From: Mesomycoplasma neurolyticum
GTDB taxonomy: Bacteria; Bacillota_I; Bacilli_A; Mycoplasmatales; Metamycoplasmataceae
DNA: 64,000 nucleotides
Direction of reading: 5' to 3'
Assembly: GCF_900660485.1 (NCBI RefSeq)
Contig: NZ_LR214951.1
Location: 558,001-622,000 of the forward strand
The notes under the pieces are model-generated. The model was not told the DNA's origin and did no database searches. It saw only the letters and a list, made by a program, of their open reading frames with translations. This document shows, piece by piece, positions 1-10,617 of this stretch. Numbering within the stretch: the stretch's first letter is position 1; the number at the start of each line of letters is the position of its first letter. The position numbers and the translations under genes were made by a program.

Positions 1-1055
1 TTCTGATATGCATTTTTTAAATCATTATCCATGCTAAATTCATCAGCATCTTTAAAATTTAAAAAGTCAATTACATAAATATTTTGAAAATTATTTTTAA
101 AAAGTTTTTTAATAATTTCATAAGTAGCTTGTTTACCTGCTTCATCACTATCTAAAGCTAAAGTTATTTGTTTATTTTTTAATATTTTGATATGATGATT
201 TGAGAGATTTATACCCATTAGTGCAACTGAGTTATAAATTTGATTTCTTTCAAAAGCTAAAACATCCATATAACCTTCAGTTAAAATAATTTCTTCATTA
301 TTTTTTGCATTAAATCAATTGAATAATATTTTGTTTTTGCTAAATACAGAGTTTTCTTTTGAGTTAAGATATTTAGGAAAATTACTATTGTTATCTAAAG
401 TTCTCCCTGCAAATCCAACAATTTCATTAAATTCATTTTTAATTGGAAAAATAATTCTATTAATAAAAAAAGAATTTTCATTTTCGGTTAATAAAGATGA
501 ATTTATTAATATATCTTTAGGTATTTTTTTAACATTAATTAAAAAATTTTTAAACTTTGCATTATTTGAGTTATAACCAATATCAAATTTTTGAATAATA
601 TTGTTATTTAATTTTCTTTTGTTTAAAAATGTTTTAAGTAAGATATTTTCATTTATTTCACTTAATAAATTTACTTTAAATAAAATAGTTGCCAATGAAT
701 TAACGTTGATAATTTCTTTTTCATTTGTCTGAAAGTCATTTTCCGGTTTTTTAAATTGATGTTTTTTTAATGAAATTATATGAAATTTATTTGTTAGTCA
801 TTCAATTGCTTGTTTTGTATCAATTTTTTGATATTCTTTGACTAATTCAATTGCATTTCCGCCTTTATTACAACCAAAGCATTTTCAAATGTTTTTGGAA
901 GGGGAAATAATCAATGATGCATTTTTATCACCATGAAAAGGGCAAATGACTTTAAAGTTAGAACCTTGTTTTATTAATTTAAAAAATTCTTGTGCAACAT
1001 CAACTATGCTGAAATTAAAAATATTATTTTTGTTTTTATCTTGATTTATTTTCAT
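1..1055 (-). CDS. dnaG: DnaG-type DNA primase (3' end outside window)
   Basis: Synthesises RNA primers for replication. The N-terminus has a CHC2 zinc finger (CPFHGD ... CFGCNKGG, about residues 38-63). The TOPRIM domain follows near residues 260-330, with the acidic motifs ILTEGYMDV and LALDSDEAGKQA. About 351 residues are visible and the C-terminus is cut off, so I cannot tell a roughly 600-residue chromosomal primase from a shorter element-borne one. The ATG at 1055 follows an AGGTAAAAATA leader and starts 19 bp after the relaxase stop. That operon-like link to a relaxase suggests it may belong to the mobile element (inference). Confidence 0.85.
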
Positions 1056-1074
1056 TATTTTTACCTATAACTTT

Positions 1075-2244
1075 TTAATCATTTATTAAGTCATAACCTT
1101 TATCAAAAGATTTTTTAATTTGATATATTTTGTATGGCATTCAAGTTAATTTTTTAATAATTTTTTTAAGTAATGTTTTTTCATGAAATTTACTAGATTT
1201 TAATTTTGCAATTATTTTTTCATTTAAAAAAGCAGCATTTTTTAAAATTTGATTATTAAGTTGATTATTAAATTCATTAAGTTGATTATTAATAAATTCA
1301 GTTTTTTCTTCATCAAAAATTTTATCTATTTCTAATTCTTGGAGTGTGTCAAGTTTTTGTTGAAAAATATTAACCTTTTTAAAAAATAATTCATTGTTTT
1401 TCAACAAATAATCTTTAATTGCTATAACTGATTCTTGTATTTCTTTAGGTGCTAAATTAAAAGTAGGCTTTTTATTGTTTTTGTAATATTTTTTTATTTT
1501 TTGAAGGTCATCATAAAAATTATTTTGTTCATTAAACATTACTTTAAAAATTGGTTCATGCTTAATTTCTGTTTTAATTTCAAAAACTTCTTTTTTGATA
1601 TTTCATAGAGTTTCATAATCTTTTTTGTGCAAAAGTTTCATGTCTAAATATTTTTGAAATTTTTTAATATTTTCAATTTCTAATGAGCCTTTTGATCTAA
1701 ATTTAAATTTTTTTTGTTTGTAATTTCATGTAGTAGGCATCTTCTCACTAAAAAGAATATGAAAATGTGGGTGTTTAGTATTGGTATGAATTGCAAATAA
1801 AATATCTAAATTTTTTAAATTAAATTTTTCACTTTTTAAAAAATATTCAAAATTACTTGCTAAAAAATCAGCATATTCTTGTTGTGAAACAATATTAGCA
1901 TTTTTCATTCTTTCATATTCAAAAGACAAGACAGCATCCCAAATTAATTGTTCTTTTTTTAATTTTTTATAAATATTTTTAGCTTTTTCAACAGCAATTA
2001 AATTAGCTTTTTTGTTTTTGATTTTAAATAAACCTGAATTAATTGAACTTTGTTCATTAACTAAGGAATTTAAAACTTTTTCTAATTGTGTTTGTTCATT
2101 TACTAGAGCAAGTATTTCATTTGATGTTTTTGTTGATTTATAAACAGCGCTGGGCCTTGTAATGTAATCAATTACTTTTCCCTTTTTGTAATATTCATTA
2201 GTTCCTTTAGCAAAACGAGTTATTTTAAAAACTGAACTTTGCAT
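1075..2244 (-). CDS. Relaxase / mobilisation protein (MobP-like)
   Basis: 389 residues, with several UGA Trp codons. The N-terminal part contains a histidine cluster, HTNTKHPHFHILFSEK (about residues 150-166), of the HxxxxPHxH type that binds the metal in the nicking domain of conjugative relaxases. The N-terminal region also has a plausible catalytic Tyr context (NEYYKKGKVIDYITRPSAVY). The C-terminal half is Lys/Asn-rich, helical and without a recognisable domain. Its role would be to nick oriT and lead strand transfer. It lies between the 100-residue ORF (stop at 2247) and the primase, probably co-transcribed. Family assignment rests on the motif and context only. Confidence 0.7.
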
Positions 2245-2246
2245 TT

Positions 2247-2549
2247 TTATTTTTTAACAAGTTGAATCTCACTTTCATAGCGTTGCTTTGCTTTTTCTAA
2301 AATGTATTTGCTCATTTCTCATGAAAAGTTGAAATAAAAATCTTTTTTATCATTTTCACTTTTAACAATTAAAGGATTGAAAACAAAAAAGTCATGCTTG
2401 TTTTTGTAAAGTGATAGTTTATTTAACTTTACAAAAAATGATTTATGTCTTGTGCCAAAATTAACAATTATTGAAAACATGGCTACTTGTTTATAATCAT
2501 TTTCACTTTGTTTAGATATAAGAAAAAAATTTGTGATTTCAATTTTCAT
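2247..2549 (-). CDS. Hypothetical element protein, 100 aa
   Basis: Function not recognised. It is a small basic protein with beta-rich spacing (KIEITNFFLI, AMFSIIVNFG, SFFVKLNKLS) and a helical, charged C-terminus that is only reached by reading the TGA at 2319 as Trp. Its ATG overlaps the ArdC stop codon by one base (TAATG), and it ends 2 bp before the relaxase start, so it is translationally coupled in the mobilisation operon. An accessory DNA-binding or relaxosome role is conceivable from position alone. Confidence 0.6.
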
Positions 2550-3511
2550 TAATGTACAAGCCCTTCGTCTTGAGCTAAAAAATCTGAATTATCAATAATT
2601 TGTTTTTCATTTTTTTTAGTATCTAAATATTTTTCTAATTTTTGAGAAATATATTCAACAGCTTCATTTGCTTTGTTAGCTGCTTTAAATAGTTCATTTG
2701 GATTATCTTCGAGTATCTTAATTCAACTTTGAATATATGCATAATTATTATCTTGAATTTTCTTAGTTTGAAAACCAAACTTTGAATTTAAAAATATCGC
2801 CCCTAATTCAGCAACTAATTCTTCTATAGCTCTTGTTTTGATATTTTTACTATATGATTCAATTGAAGTTCTATTGAGTCTATCTTTATGCCCTGTTCAA
2901 TGTGTTAATTCATGAAAAAAAACTGCTATTTTTGCTTCAGGACTTACAAAAGTTGTTGGCATTTGGATGTAGTCTTGATTTGGAGAAAAATGTGGAGTTT
3001 CAGTTAAAACATTGTCGTATACTTTTAATTCTAAAGCTTTAGACAAATTTTCGATTAAATAATCTACTCTTTTATCGCTAGAAACTTCAACAAATTTATT
3101 TTTGTATTTAGGTATATTTTCAACATCCTTTGCATTGAAAACATAATACGTTTTTCCAAAAAAGTAATTAGTTTTTTGCTTTTTTCCATTATTTTCAATT
3201 TCTGATTCATCTAATTGTTTGATGCCTCAATATTCAATTGAACAACCTTTTGCCCCTTTTTTTAGTTTAAGATTTGGTCTGTTTAATATTTGCTTAAAAG
3301 TTAAAAACCTTGGATCTTGAATATTTTTCATTTCAGAAAAAAGTTGAAGTCTTAAAATGTTTGTTCCATTGTAGTTTTTGTTGCTTACAAAATTCAAAGG
3401 ATACATTGCTACAAAATTTTTATCTCAAAAATAATTATGTGTTTTTAAGTTTTTGATAATTTGTTCAACAATTTTTTTCCTTTCATCTAAAAGCTTATTT
3501 AAATTTTTCAT
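2549..3511 (-). CDS. ArdC-type antirestriction protein with zincin domain
   Basis: 320 residues. The N-terminal half matches the ArdC single-stranded-DNA-binding domain: YFWDKNF, an N-x-L-R-L segment, then FLTFKQILN and LKKGAKGCSIEYW. The C-terminal half is a zinc-metallopeptidase-like domain with HEL(T)H (FFHELTHWTGH, about residues 195-205) and a downstream ELVAELGAIFL glutamate helix. ArdC proteins ride on conjugative plasmids and protect incoming DNA from host restriction, which fits the adjoining relaxase and Rep genes. It overlaps the upstream 68-residue ORF by 17 bases. Confidence 0.85.
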
Positions 3512-3701
3512 TTTTTAAACCTTCTTCAAATTCAAAACCAAATGAAGTTAAAAAGTTTTTAAATTTTTCAGCATTTTTAAATGTTGGATTTTTATAAAAT
3601 TCAAAAAAAGCATTATCTAAATCTTTTTCAAAATTTATTAAATCATTATCATTTCATTTTTTCTTACTTTTGTAATTGGAATCAAAATTAAATTCTTTCA
3701 T
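3495..3701 (-). CDS. Small hypothetical protein, 68 aa
   Basis: Function not recognised. It is acidic and aromatic (many F, D, E, N), with one UGA Trp codon in KKKWND. It starts inside the 3' end of the 36-residue ORF and overlaps the start of ardC, which is typical of coupled plasmid operons. A short KDLDNAFFEFYKNP segment suggests a helical protein. Confidence 0.5.
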
Positions 3702-3798
3702 CTTCAAATGTCACTCCATATTTTTTTTCAAATTCTTTTTTCATTTTTTCTGTTGGATTATTATTTAACTTTTTTAAATCATTAATAATGTTTTTCAT
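3688..3798 (-). CDS. Very small hypothetical protein, 36 aa
   Basis: First ORF of the mobilisation operon, preceded by AAAAAGGAATTACTT and an ATG. It is charged and helical (MKNIINDLKK ... EKKYGVTFEDERI). It overlaps the next ORF by 14 bases, which supports real translation. Function unknown. Confidence 0.45.
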   Translation of the reverse strand: MKNIINDLKKLNNNPTEKMKKEFEKKYGVTFEDERI

Positions 3799-3926
3799 AA
3801 GTAATTCCTTTTTCTTTTTTTTATTTTTCTTTTTTATTTCTTCTAAATATTTCTAGTTTTATTCTTTAAAACTTAAACTAAAATGAGATATATAACCCCC
3901 TACCCCCTTAAAAAAAGCATTTTTTT

Positions 3927-3970
3927 GCGAGTGATCCACTACATTTTTGCGAGTGATCCACTACATTTGC
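3927..3970. repeat. Two tandem 22-bp repeats, iteron or transposon-end-like
   Basis: GCGAGTGATCCACTACAT occurs twice with a 22-bp period, just beyond the rep stop codon (3981). It sits in the only GC-containing island of the area and is preceded by a C-rich stretch (CCCCCTACCCCC) at about 3896-3907. Direct repeats near a Rep_3 initiator may be iterons (inference). Multiple short terminal repeats of IS21-like elements look similar. Confidence 0.6.
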
Positions 3971-3980
3971 TATAAAACTA

Positions 3981-4751
3981 CTAATCAAAAAGTTTTGTTT
4001 CATCTTGAATGAGATAATTATCAAAAACAAAATGAATGTAAGGTGTTTGGCCTTTTTTTGCAATCTGGTAAAATGAATCATCAATTTTCAAAAGTTTTGT
4101 TTTTGCTATTTTTTGATAATCTTTAACAACAACATCAATGACGTATTTTTTAAAATCACTTAAGTTTTTATATGCATCAGTTTTAACTCCTAAAATATTT
4201 ACAAAATTTTTTAGAGAAATTCATGTATCTATTTTTTCGCTATAGCTTCTGTTTTCCATTTCTTGAAAAAATCAAAAACTTAACGAAGATTTAAACTTTA
4301 CAAGATTAGATAAATTAAACTTTTTAAAATGACCAAGGTTTAAATAATCATCTATGTATTTTGTGAATTCAATTTCAATCATTTTAGTTTTTTCATTGTA
4401 TTGAAAACTTTCAATAAGCATTTTTTTCTTAGTTATGTTTTCTGTTTTTTGACTAATTGAAAAAATGGACGCAGCATCAAAACCCGCTTTTGAAATTTGA
4501 CGCAACAAATCAGTTCGATCTACTTTTAAACTTTTTAAAAATAATCTTGAAAATTTAAATTTTAAAATTTTATTTTTGTCATGATTTGTAATGTATAAAA
4601 AACAGCTATAAAAAAATATTTTTAGCATTACAAGAGATGGACGCTCTTTTTGGATATACAATTTGTGGACTATTGAAGTAGGTACAAATTTATTTTCAAA
4701 TTCATTTAAATTCAACAAAAAAACTACCTCGCTTTCTAACGAGGTAGCCAA
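3981..4751 (-). CDS. Rep_3/RepB-type plasmid replication initiator, 5' end uncertain
   Basis: Up to 256 residues. The C-terminal winged-helix half has the family pattern: a helix around ISLKNFVNILGV, then Y-x-N-L-S-D-F-K-K-Y-V-I, a downstream KDYQKIAKT and a final strand ending IHFVFD. The N-terminal half has the RQISKAGFDAAS helix-turn-helix-like stretch. The frame opens with TTG at 4751, inside the mtlD terminator hairpin, with no ribosome binding site, so the native start and promoter may have been lost at integration. It is the initiator of the mobile module, possibly silent now. Confidence 0.65.
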
Positions 4752-5808
4752 ACCACCATCTATTGAACACTACCAAAAATTTTTTAATTATATCTTCTTT
4801 AAAAAAAGTTACATTATTTTCTTTAAAAAAATTAGCAAAAAATTCATCATTTAAATTTTTGATTTTGTAAATATTTTCAAAAATATATTTAAAATAATAA
4901 TTATCAATTTTATATTTTTGAAATAAAGAAAAAATTATCCCGAATCTTTCATTTAAAGCAAATTTAGAATTTAGATTTCTAATTAATCTTATATTTAAAT
5001 CATTAAATTCTTTTGTTTTGAAACGTTTTAAATTTTGATTTGAATATTTTTGTAACTCTTTTGTATTAGCATTAAATTCTTTTTCAAAAACACTAATAAT
5101 TGCTTTTATAAAATTCTTTATAAAAAAAATAATTTTTTTGTTTTTAAAAGCATTATGTATATATTTATATTTTTTAGCTGCTGCTACAATTCCTAATGTT
5201 GTATGTATTGCATTAACAAATATTAATTTTTTTATTATAAAAAAATCAATGTTTTGTGTTAATTGAACTTTATTTAATTGAAAGTTATTTTTTTGTTCTA
5301 GAACTACATTAAAATATTTTTCACTTTGAACATCTAAAATTTGGTTTTGTTTTGTAGATAAAGGAATAATTCTATCAATTACTGAATTAATAAAGTCAAT
5401 GTTTTTATTTTTTAAATTTAGTATTTCCTTAAATTTGTCACTAATTTTAAAACCATTTTCAAAACAAATGATTTTCGTATTATTTTTAAAATTTGCTTTT
5501 TGAAATAAAGGCTTTAAATGATGTAAATTTTCTGCTCCTATTGAAGTTGAAATAATATCCATTTCATTTATTAATTTGAGTATTTCTGTTGTTTCACTAA
5601 TGTGTAATGCTTTAAAATTTTTAATTAAATTAAATTTTTTTTGGTTAAAATAATTTATTTTGTATTTTTTTTCTAAATTGAGTTTATTTACTATGTCTAA
5701 ATTTGTATCAACAAAATAAATTTCATAATTATTTTGTTGATAAATATAGGCAACCAAACCCCTACCTATGTTTCCAGCCCCAAAATGAATTACTTTATTT
5801 TTTTTCAT
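4690..5808 (-). CDS. mtlD: Mannitol-1-phosphate 5-dehydrogenase
   Basis: Oxidises mannitol 1-phosphate, the product of the MtlA phosphotransferase, to fructose 6-phosphate with NAD+. The N-terminal Rossmann motif is VIHFGAGNIGRGLVAYIY (residues 5-22). The central region holds the substrate-site lysine neighbourhood SVIDRIIPLSTKQ, and NAIHTTLGIVA lies near residue 200. The open frame runs to 372 residues, but its last 20 or so codons cross the terminator hairpin. Adding one A in the A6 run at about 4780-4786 would give the ending KKIFGSVQ and a TAG at 4760, directly before the terminator. That is the likelier native C-terminus. The start overlaps mtlA by 14 bases. Confidence 0.9.
4717..4747 (-). 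terminator. Rho-independent terminator of the mannitol operon
   Basis: Perfect 8-bp stem CTACCTCG/CGAGGTAG with an 8-nt loop, followed on the minus strand by seven T. It lies within the extended mtlD reading frame and just past the alternative mtlD stop at 4760. It is also the point where the rep frame begins. Confidence 0.9.
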
Positions 5809-7261
5809 TTTTTATTTCTTGCACAATTTCTTGATATTTTTTTTGGTCTAAAAATTGATTGATTGTTATTATTTTAGAGCTAGGTACTTTCTGTTTGATT
5901 CTATCTCTTAAAGAACTAATAGTAATAATACATTTATCACTATTTGTCAAATTATTAATTGCTTTATTAATCACAGTAATATTATTTATGTCATTGTCTT
6001 TAAGAGTTTTTTTAAAAATGGAAGACCCCATGGCTGAAGAACCCATTCCTGCATCACAAGCAAAAACAATATTTTTACAATAAAATTTATTAGTTAAATT
6101 ATTTTTCATTGCTTTTGAATTGTCTGTTGCTTCTTCAAAAATTTTAGATAGATCTTTTTTTCTAAAAAACAATAAGATAAATAAACTAAGAACTGCTGTA
6201 ACTGCTGCACTAACTGCTATACCTAAAGTATAACCTAAAACATCGCTTCATGTTTTGTTAATTTGAATAAATCCAGCTATTATTGATCCAGGTGAGATAG
6301 GTGCAATAGCTCCTGCATTAAAAATTAAAAAAATTAAGTTACCAATAGCTCCTCCTGCAATTAAAGGAAAAATTAAAATTGGTCTTAATAACACAAATGG
6401 AAAATAAACTTCATGAATCCCACCAAATAAATGCACAACACTACTACTTGCTGCTTGTGAAGAAATAGCTTTATTTTTTTTAAAACCAAAAATTATTCAT
6501 GTAATTAAAATTCCTAAACCTGGTCCCGGATTACTTTCAAGTAAAAATAAAGTGGATTTACCAGCTTCCAACACTTGTGCAGTACCAAGTGGTGTAAAAA
6601 CACCATGATTAATTGCATTATTTAAAAATAATATTTTTGCTGGTTCTATAATAATAGCTAAAATTGGATAAAGTTTATATTTTTGCATTTCAAAAATAAA
6701 TTTAGACAAACCTAATTGAAAATATCCAATTACATAAATTGATGCATAAAACACAGGAAAAACTAAAATAAAACCTAAAATTCCTAAATAAAAATTATTT
6801 ACAAGCATTTCAAATCCTGGTTTAATTTTTTGAATTCAAAGTTTTTCAGTATGTTTAAGAACTAAAGAAGCTATTGGTGCAAAAATCATCACACCTAGAA
6901 ACATAGGTACACCACTTTTTTTCTGTAACATGTCTTCATTAATACCTTCATATAAAATGTATTTTATTGCATCGGTTTGCCCTGCGGCAATTGTGGCAAG
7001 TGCTACAATACCAGCTATAGCACCACCACGAATATTATATATTTTTTTACCTAACAAAAATCCTATTAATGTAGGGATAATATATGTTATTCCTATTCCT
7101 ACCATTGTTGATAATGTTTTATTAGGAATTCATCCTGTTGGAATAAAAAATGAAGTTAATAAACCTCAAGCAATAAAAATTCCAATTATAGGTAAAACAC
7201 TTGACGATAAAAGCGAACCTAAATTTTGAATTTTTGTTTTAATTTTATTTATAGTTAACAT
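5795..7261 (-). CDS. mtlA: PTS mannitol-specific EIICB component
   Basis: 488 residues. The EIIC membrane domain (about residues 1-350) has multiple hydrophobic helices and the conserved FLNNAINHGVFTPLG and HLFGGIHEVYFPFVL motifs of the mannitol/fructitol family. The C-terminal EIIB domain carries the phosphorylation-site cysteine in FACDAGMGSSAMG. It imports and phosphorylates mannitol. No EIIA (mtlF) gene is nearby, so that part must be supplied from elsewhere. Several in-frame TGA codons occupy Trp positions (for example GWIPNKT). It is the first gene of the operon, followed by mtlD, and diverges from the RpiR regulator across only 31 bp. Confidence 0.93.
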
Positions 7262-7292
7262 TTTAATTAAATCCTTAATATATAATTTAAAT
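7262..7292. promoter_or_regulatory. 31-bp divergent control region mtlA/rpiR
   Basis: Only 31 bases separate the start codons of mtlA (7261, minus) and the regulator (7293, plus). Any promoter for either gene must therefore lie inside the other gene's 5' coding sequence or give a leaderless transcript. AT-rich TTAATATATAAT precedes the regulator start. An operator here would affect both directions (inference). Confidence 0.4.
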
Positions 7293-8066
7293 ATGAGAAA
7301 ATATAACATTATTATTACTTTAGAAAAGTATGATTATCAAAATATAAATTTGACACATAAAGAAATTTCTAAATATTTTTTACAAAATTTAAACAAAATT
7401 AAATCTTTGCCAATTAAAACAGTTGCAAAAAATTCAAATTGTTCACAAAGTTCTGTATCATCTTTTGTTAAAAAACTTGGTTTTAACAATTACAAAGAAT
7501 TATTGTATGAAATTGATGAAAGTTTTAACTTATTTAGTTTTAATTCAAAAAACAATATTTTTATTTCTGATGAATTAAAAATTGAGAATTATTACAAAAA
7601 AACAATAGGCAACATCAACTATGCTTTTAAAAAAAATAAAAATAATTTATTAAAAGTTGTTGATAAAATAAAAAAAAGTAAAAAAATTTTTATTTTTGGT
7701 AAAGGTAGTAATATTGAGATAATTATTATTTTTTATAATTATTTAATAAAAAATAATTACAATGCTTTTAGTTCATATGATTTAGATGTTCAAAAAAAAT
7801 GAATTGACATTTTGAGTGAAGATGATTTATGTATATTTTTTTCATTTTCAGGTGAAACAGAAGAAATTTTAAATATTTTTTTAGAAGTGAAAAAAACTAA
7901 AGCTAAAACTGTTTCATTAAGTTCAAATATCAAATCACAACTTATGCAAGATGCAAATGAGCATTTAGTTATTTATCAAAATGAAGATATTTTTGAACAA
8001 CATACTTCAGCAAGAATAAGTTATATTTTTTTAATTATGCAAATAATGAATTTGCTTAAAAATTAA
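7293..8066 (+). CDS. MurR/RpiR-family transcriptional regulator
   Basis: 257 residues. The N-terminal RpiR helix-turn-helix (about 25-75) has LPIKTVAKNSNCSQSSVSSF and VKKLGFNNYKEL. The C-terminal SIS phosphosugar-binding domain (about 120-250) shows KKIFIFGKGSN, a UGA Trp at about 170, then CIFFSFSGETEEI and VSLSSN. SIS-type regulators sense sugar phosphates. The divergent position suggests control of the mannitol operon. Confidence 0.85.
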
Positions 8067-8257
8067 TCGACTTTTCAGTCAATAATAATATTAAGTTAAA
8101 GTAAATGTTAAAAATTTAAAATAAAAACTAGTTCAATAATTTTGAACTAGTTTAGTTAAATGCATTTTTTGATCGTTATTATTATTTGATTATTATTTTG
8201 TTAATTTTTTTATTTATATTATATATTTTTATTTAGAATAATTTGTAATTTAAATGC

Positions 8258-8744
8258 TTTCCGGTGGACATTTTTAGTGCACATTTAAAAAATCTCCGGT
8301 GGACATTTTGAAAAAACCTTGAATAGACATTTTGATATTTTTTTTATGTTCTTTAAAACAAAAAAAATCTTTAAATAAATATTTTTCAAAATTTTTTTAA
8401 ATAAATATTTAAATAAAAAAACATATAAAAATATTTGTTTTTTGATAAAAGTCTGTACAAATAAATAGTTTTAATACCTATTTATAGGTAAAATTAAATA
8501 ATATTTAAATTTTTATTTTAAATTTATAAACTAAAATTTTTACTAAACATTTTAACAACATTATGCATTATTTATCTAAATAAAATATTTTTTTAGCTGA
8601 TATTTTTAAAAAAATTTCCAGTGGACATTTTTAGTAAAGATTTTAAAAAAATATGTTATTTTTATGATAAAAATGTTTTCCGGTGGACATTTTTAGTGGA
8701 CATTTCTGGTAAACATTTAAAAAAATCTCCGGTGGACATTTAAC
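8258..8744 (+). repeat. Dispersed CCGGTGGACATTTTTAG repeats, transposon-end-like
   Basis: At least five copies of CCGGTGGACATTT or close variants lie in the same orientation at 8261, 8296, 8618, 8680 and 8729, with weaker ones such as GAATAGACATTTTG at about 8331 and AGTGGACATTT at about 8695. The block TTCCGGTGGACATTTTTAGTG plus ATCTCCGGTGGACATTT occurs twice (8258-8310 and 8677-8741). The rest of 8067-8812 is noncoding and AT-rich. They resemble the multiple terminal repeats of an IS, with no transposase left. Confidence 0.6.
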
Positions 8745-8812
8745 AAAAGTAAAATAATAATTTTTTGCAATTTTTTAATTAAAAAATTATTTGATAGATT
8801 TAAATAAAAATT

Positions 8813-10243
8813 TTATTTTTTAGTATCAATAAATTGTCAATAACCATTTCTTCCTCTTCCAATATAAATTAAATTAGGAATATTTTTAATATGTCTGTGA
8901 ATTGTTTTTTTGCTTAGCTTTAATTTATTAGCTATTTCATCAAGTTTTATATGTTTGTTATTTTTAATCATTTCAATAATTTTATTTATTTCATTGCTTT
9001 TAATTGTTTTTTTGTGTAAAATACCTTTATCATTTTTAAAGTTTTGAAATTTAATTTTACTGATAGCAATATCTCTTAAAGGAATAATGGTTTTAAAAGT
9101 TTCGCCTTCTTCAAATATAGGTTTATTTTGTGAATATATTTGAGTATACTTGTATATATTATTTACACCTGAACCTAATTCATCAGCAAAACCAATTTCT
9201 TTAAAAACCTTTGATATTAAAGGATTTTTAGGAAATGGTGCAAATTTTTTTGGCTTTAGTTCTCCAAAACTGTTAGGTATATTAGAATTTTCAACAATTA
9301 TTTTATCTTTTTCAATTATTATTTTTGCAACAAAACTACTAGAATAGTCTCTATGCGCTAGGGTATTTGCCACTATTTCCCTAAGAATAGTATCTCTTGC
9401 ACTTACATTTTGAATTTTGTCTAAAACAAAAATATCATTTAAATGTTTTTGCCCAAATTGAACAAGTTTATAATAACTTTCTATAAGATTTAATTCAATA
9501 GTTTCTCTATCATCATAACGATCAGTATTTTCAATTCTTAAAATAGCATCAGTTTTATAATAAGATAAAATGGATGAAATAGTTTCTTTTTTACCAAATA
9601 ATAAAATTGCTGCTAATGTTAAACTCTCTTTTTGTTGTTCTAAATCAAAAGAAATAAGCGATAAACTTCTAAGCATTTCAACTTTAGACATATTTTTTCA
9701 AATATGAAAAGGATTTTTAGCTATTGCCATCTTTTTAACCTTCTCAATAGTTTTGTCACCTAATGAATTAATGTCTATATCAGGGTAAATATTTTCAACA
9801 AAACTAATATTACTTTTTTTTAAATATATTTTGGATATTCTATCATGAGAATTAGTAATATCTAGATTACTGTCATTTATGCGGTCATAAATTTTTCTTT
9901 TATAATTACAAACACGTTTACCTTCAGGAACATAAATATAAATAATTTTAAAATTATTAATTTCTAAAACTATAGGTTCTAAATATAATGGAGGATTAAA
10001 TGCAGTTGGATTATTTATAGTTGTAACAAAATTTTTTTTAATATCATCTATATTACTTTCTTCAACACCAATAATTTCCTTTTTATCGTTTACACCTAAA
10101 ATTATATGTCCGCCTAATCTATTATTAAATGCACAAACAGTTTTAAAAACATCTTCAGGTAAAGATGTCTTTGACTCTTTAAATTCAATATTGTATTGTT
10201 CACCTTTTTTAATTAATTTTTTTATTTTTGTTTCTAAATTCAT
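8813..10243 (-). CDS. AlbA_2/Schlafen-type ATP-binding protein with HATPase and C-terminal HTH
   Basis: 476 residues once two TGA codons are read as Trp. The N-terminal AlbA_2 (divergent AAA_4) domain at about 15-130 has NIEFKESKTSLPEDV, then VCAFNNRLGGHIILGVNDK. The HATPase_c_4-like region at about 280-380 has REIVANTLAHRDYSS, then NPLISKVFKEIGFADELGSG. A C-terminal winged helix (about 430-465) has KLDEIANKLKLSKKTIHRHI. Such proteins act as regulators or defence-associated ATP-binding proteins, and the exact role is not known. A second family member lies at 16.6-18.2 kb. Confidence 0.85.
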
Positions 10244-10423
10244 AATTTCCTTTTTGGCTAAAAATATAAATAAAAAATTGAATTTTTTATATTTTTATTT
10301 TATCATTTTTTAAAACTATTTTTTTAAACAAATGTTATTTAATTATTTTTTATATTTTTGCTATATGTTAATACATAACTAATCAAATGTAAATTATTAG
10401 TTTGACATAAAAAAATATATATA

Positions 10424-10471
10424 AAAACACGAAAAAGGGCCACAGATATGGTAATACCTTTTTCGTGTTTT
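10424..10471. terminator. 15-bp perfect hairpin, terminator-like
   Basis: AAAACACGAAAAAGG (10424-10438) pairs perfectly with its complement at 10457-10471 across an 18-nt loop that contains the relatively GC-rich GGGCCACAGATATGG. A/T runs on both sides allow function in either direction. It sits between the ends of two minus-strand transcription units. Confidence 0.6.
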
Positions 10472-10520
10472 GTAATATGTTTTATAAAAAACATATATAA
10501 AAAATATAGAACATACTTTA

Positions 10521-10570
10521 TAAAAAAAAGCAGTAAAAATTTTTTTAGTTCTTTTACAATGCTTTTTTAT
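10521..10570 (-). terminator. Terminator-like hairpin downstream of the membrane protein
   Basis: The AAAAAAAAGCA/GTAAAA arm (10522-10538) pairs with TTTTAC/TGCTTTTTT (10552-10568) with a 2-nt bulge. It lies about 50 bp past the stop of the 10618 gene. Confidence 0.55.
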
Positions 10571-10617
10571 ACTTTATTTTACATTTTTAAACAATCAACA
10601 CTTGAAACAACATAAAT

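Larger units (their letters stand above)
1..4716 (-). mobile_element. Integrated plasmid/IME-like module (right end of element)
   Basis: A run of minus-strand genes with mobile-replicon functions: a Rep_3-type initiator, tandem repeats, two tiny ORFs, an ArdC-type antirestriction protein, a 100-residue unknown, a MobP-like relaxase and a DnaG-like primase. Starts and stops overlap or nearly touch, so most of it is one operon. The right boundary is placed by inference at the mtlD terminator (4717-4747), because the rep frame runs into that hairpin with no promoter or start region of its own. The left end lies outside the window, and no attachment-site duplication could be checked. Confidence 0.65.
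10244..10617. other. Intergenic region with two strong hairpins
   Basis: No reading frame is supported here. The region has AT-rich upstream sequence for the 10243 gene and two hairpins, annotated separately. Confidence 0.6.

Noticed and set aside
3927..3970. Possible CRISPR array
   Set aside because: Only two directly abutting 22-bp units without spacers, and no cas genes in the window.
6930..7229. Plus-strand hydrophobic frame opposite mtlA
   Set aside because: Antisense of membrane helices. The mtlA protein on the other strand is complete and conserved.
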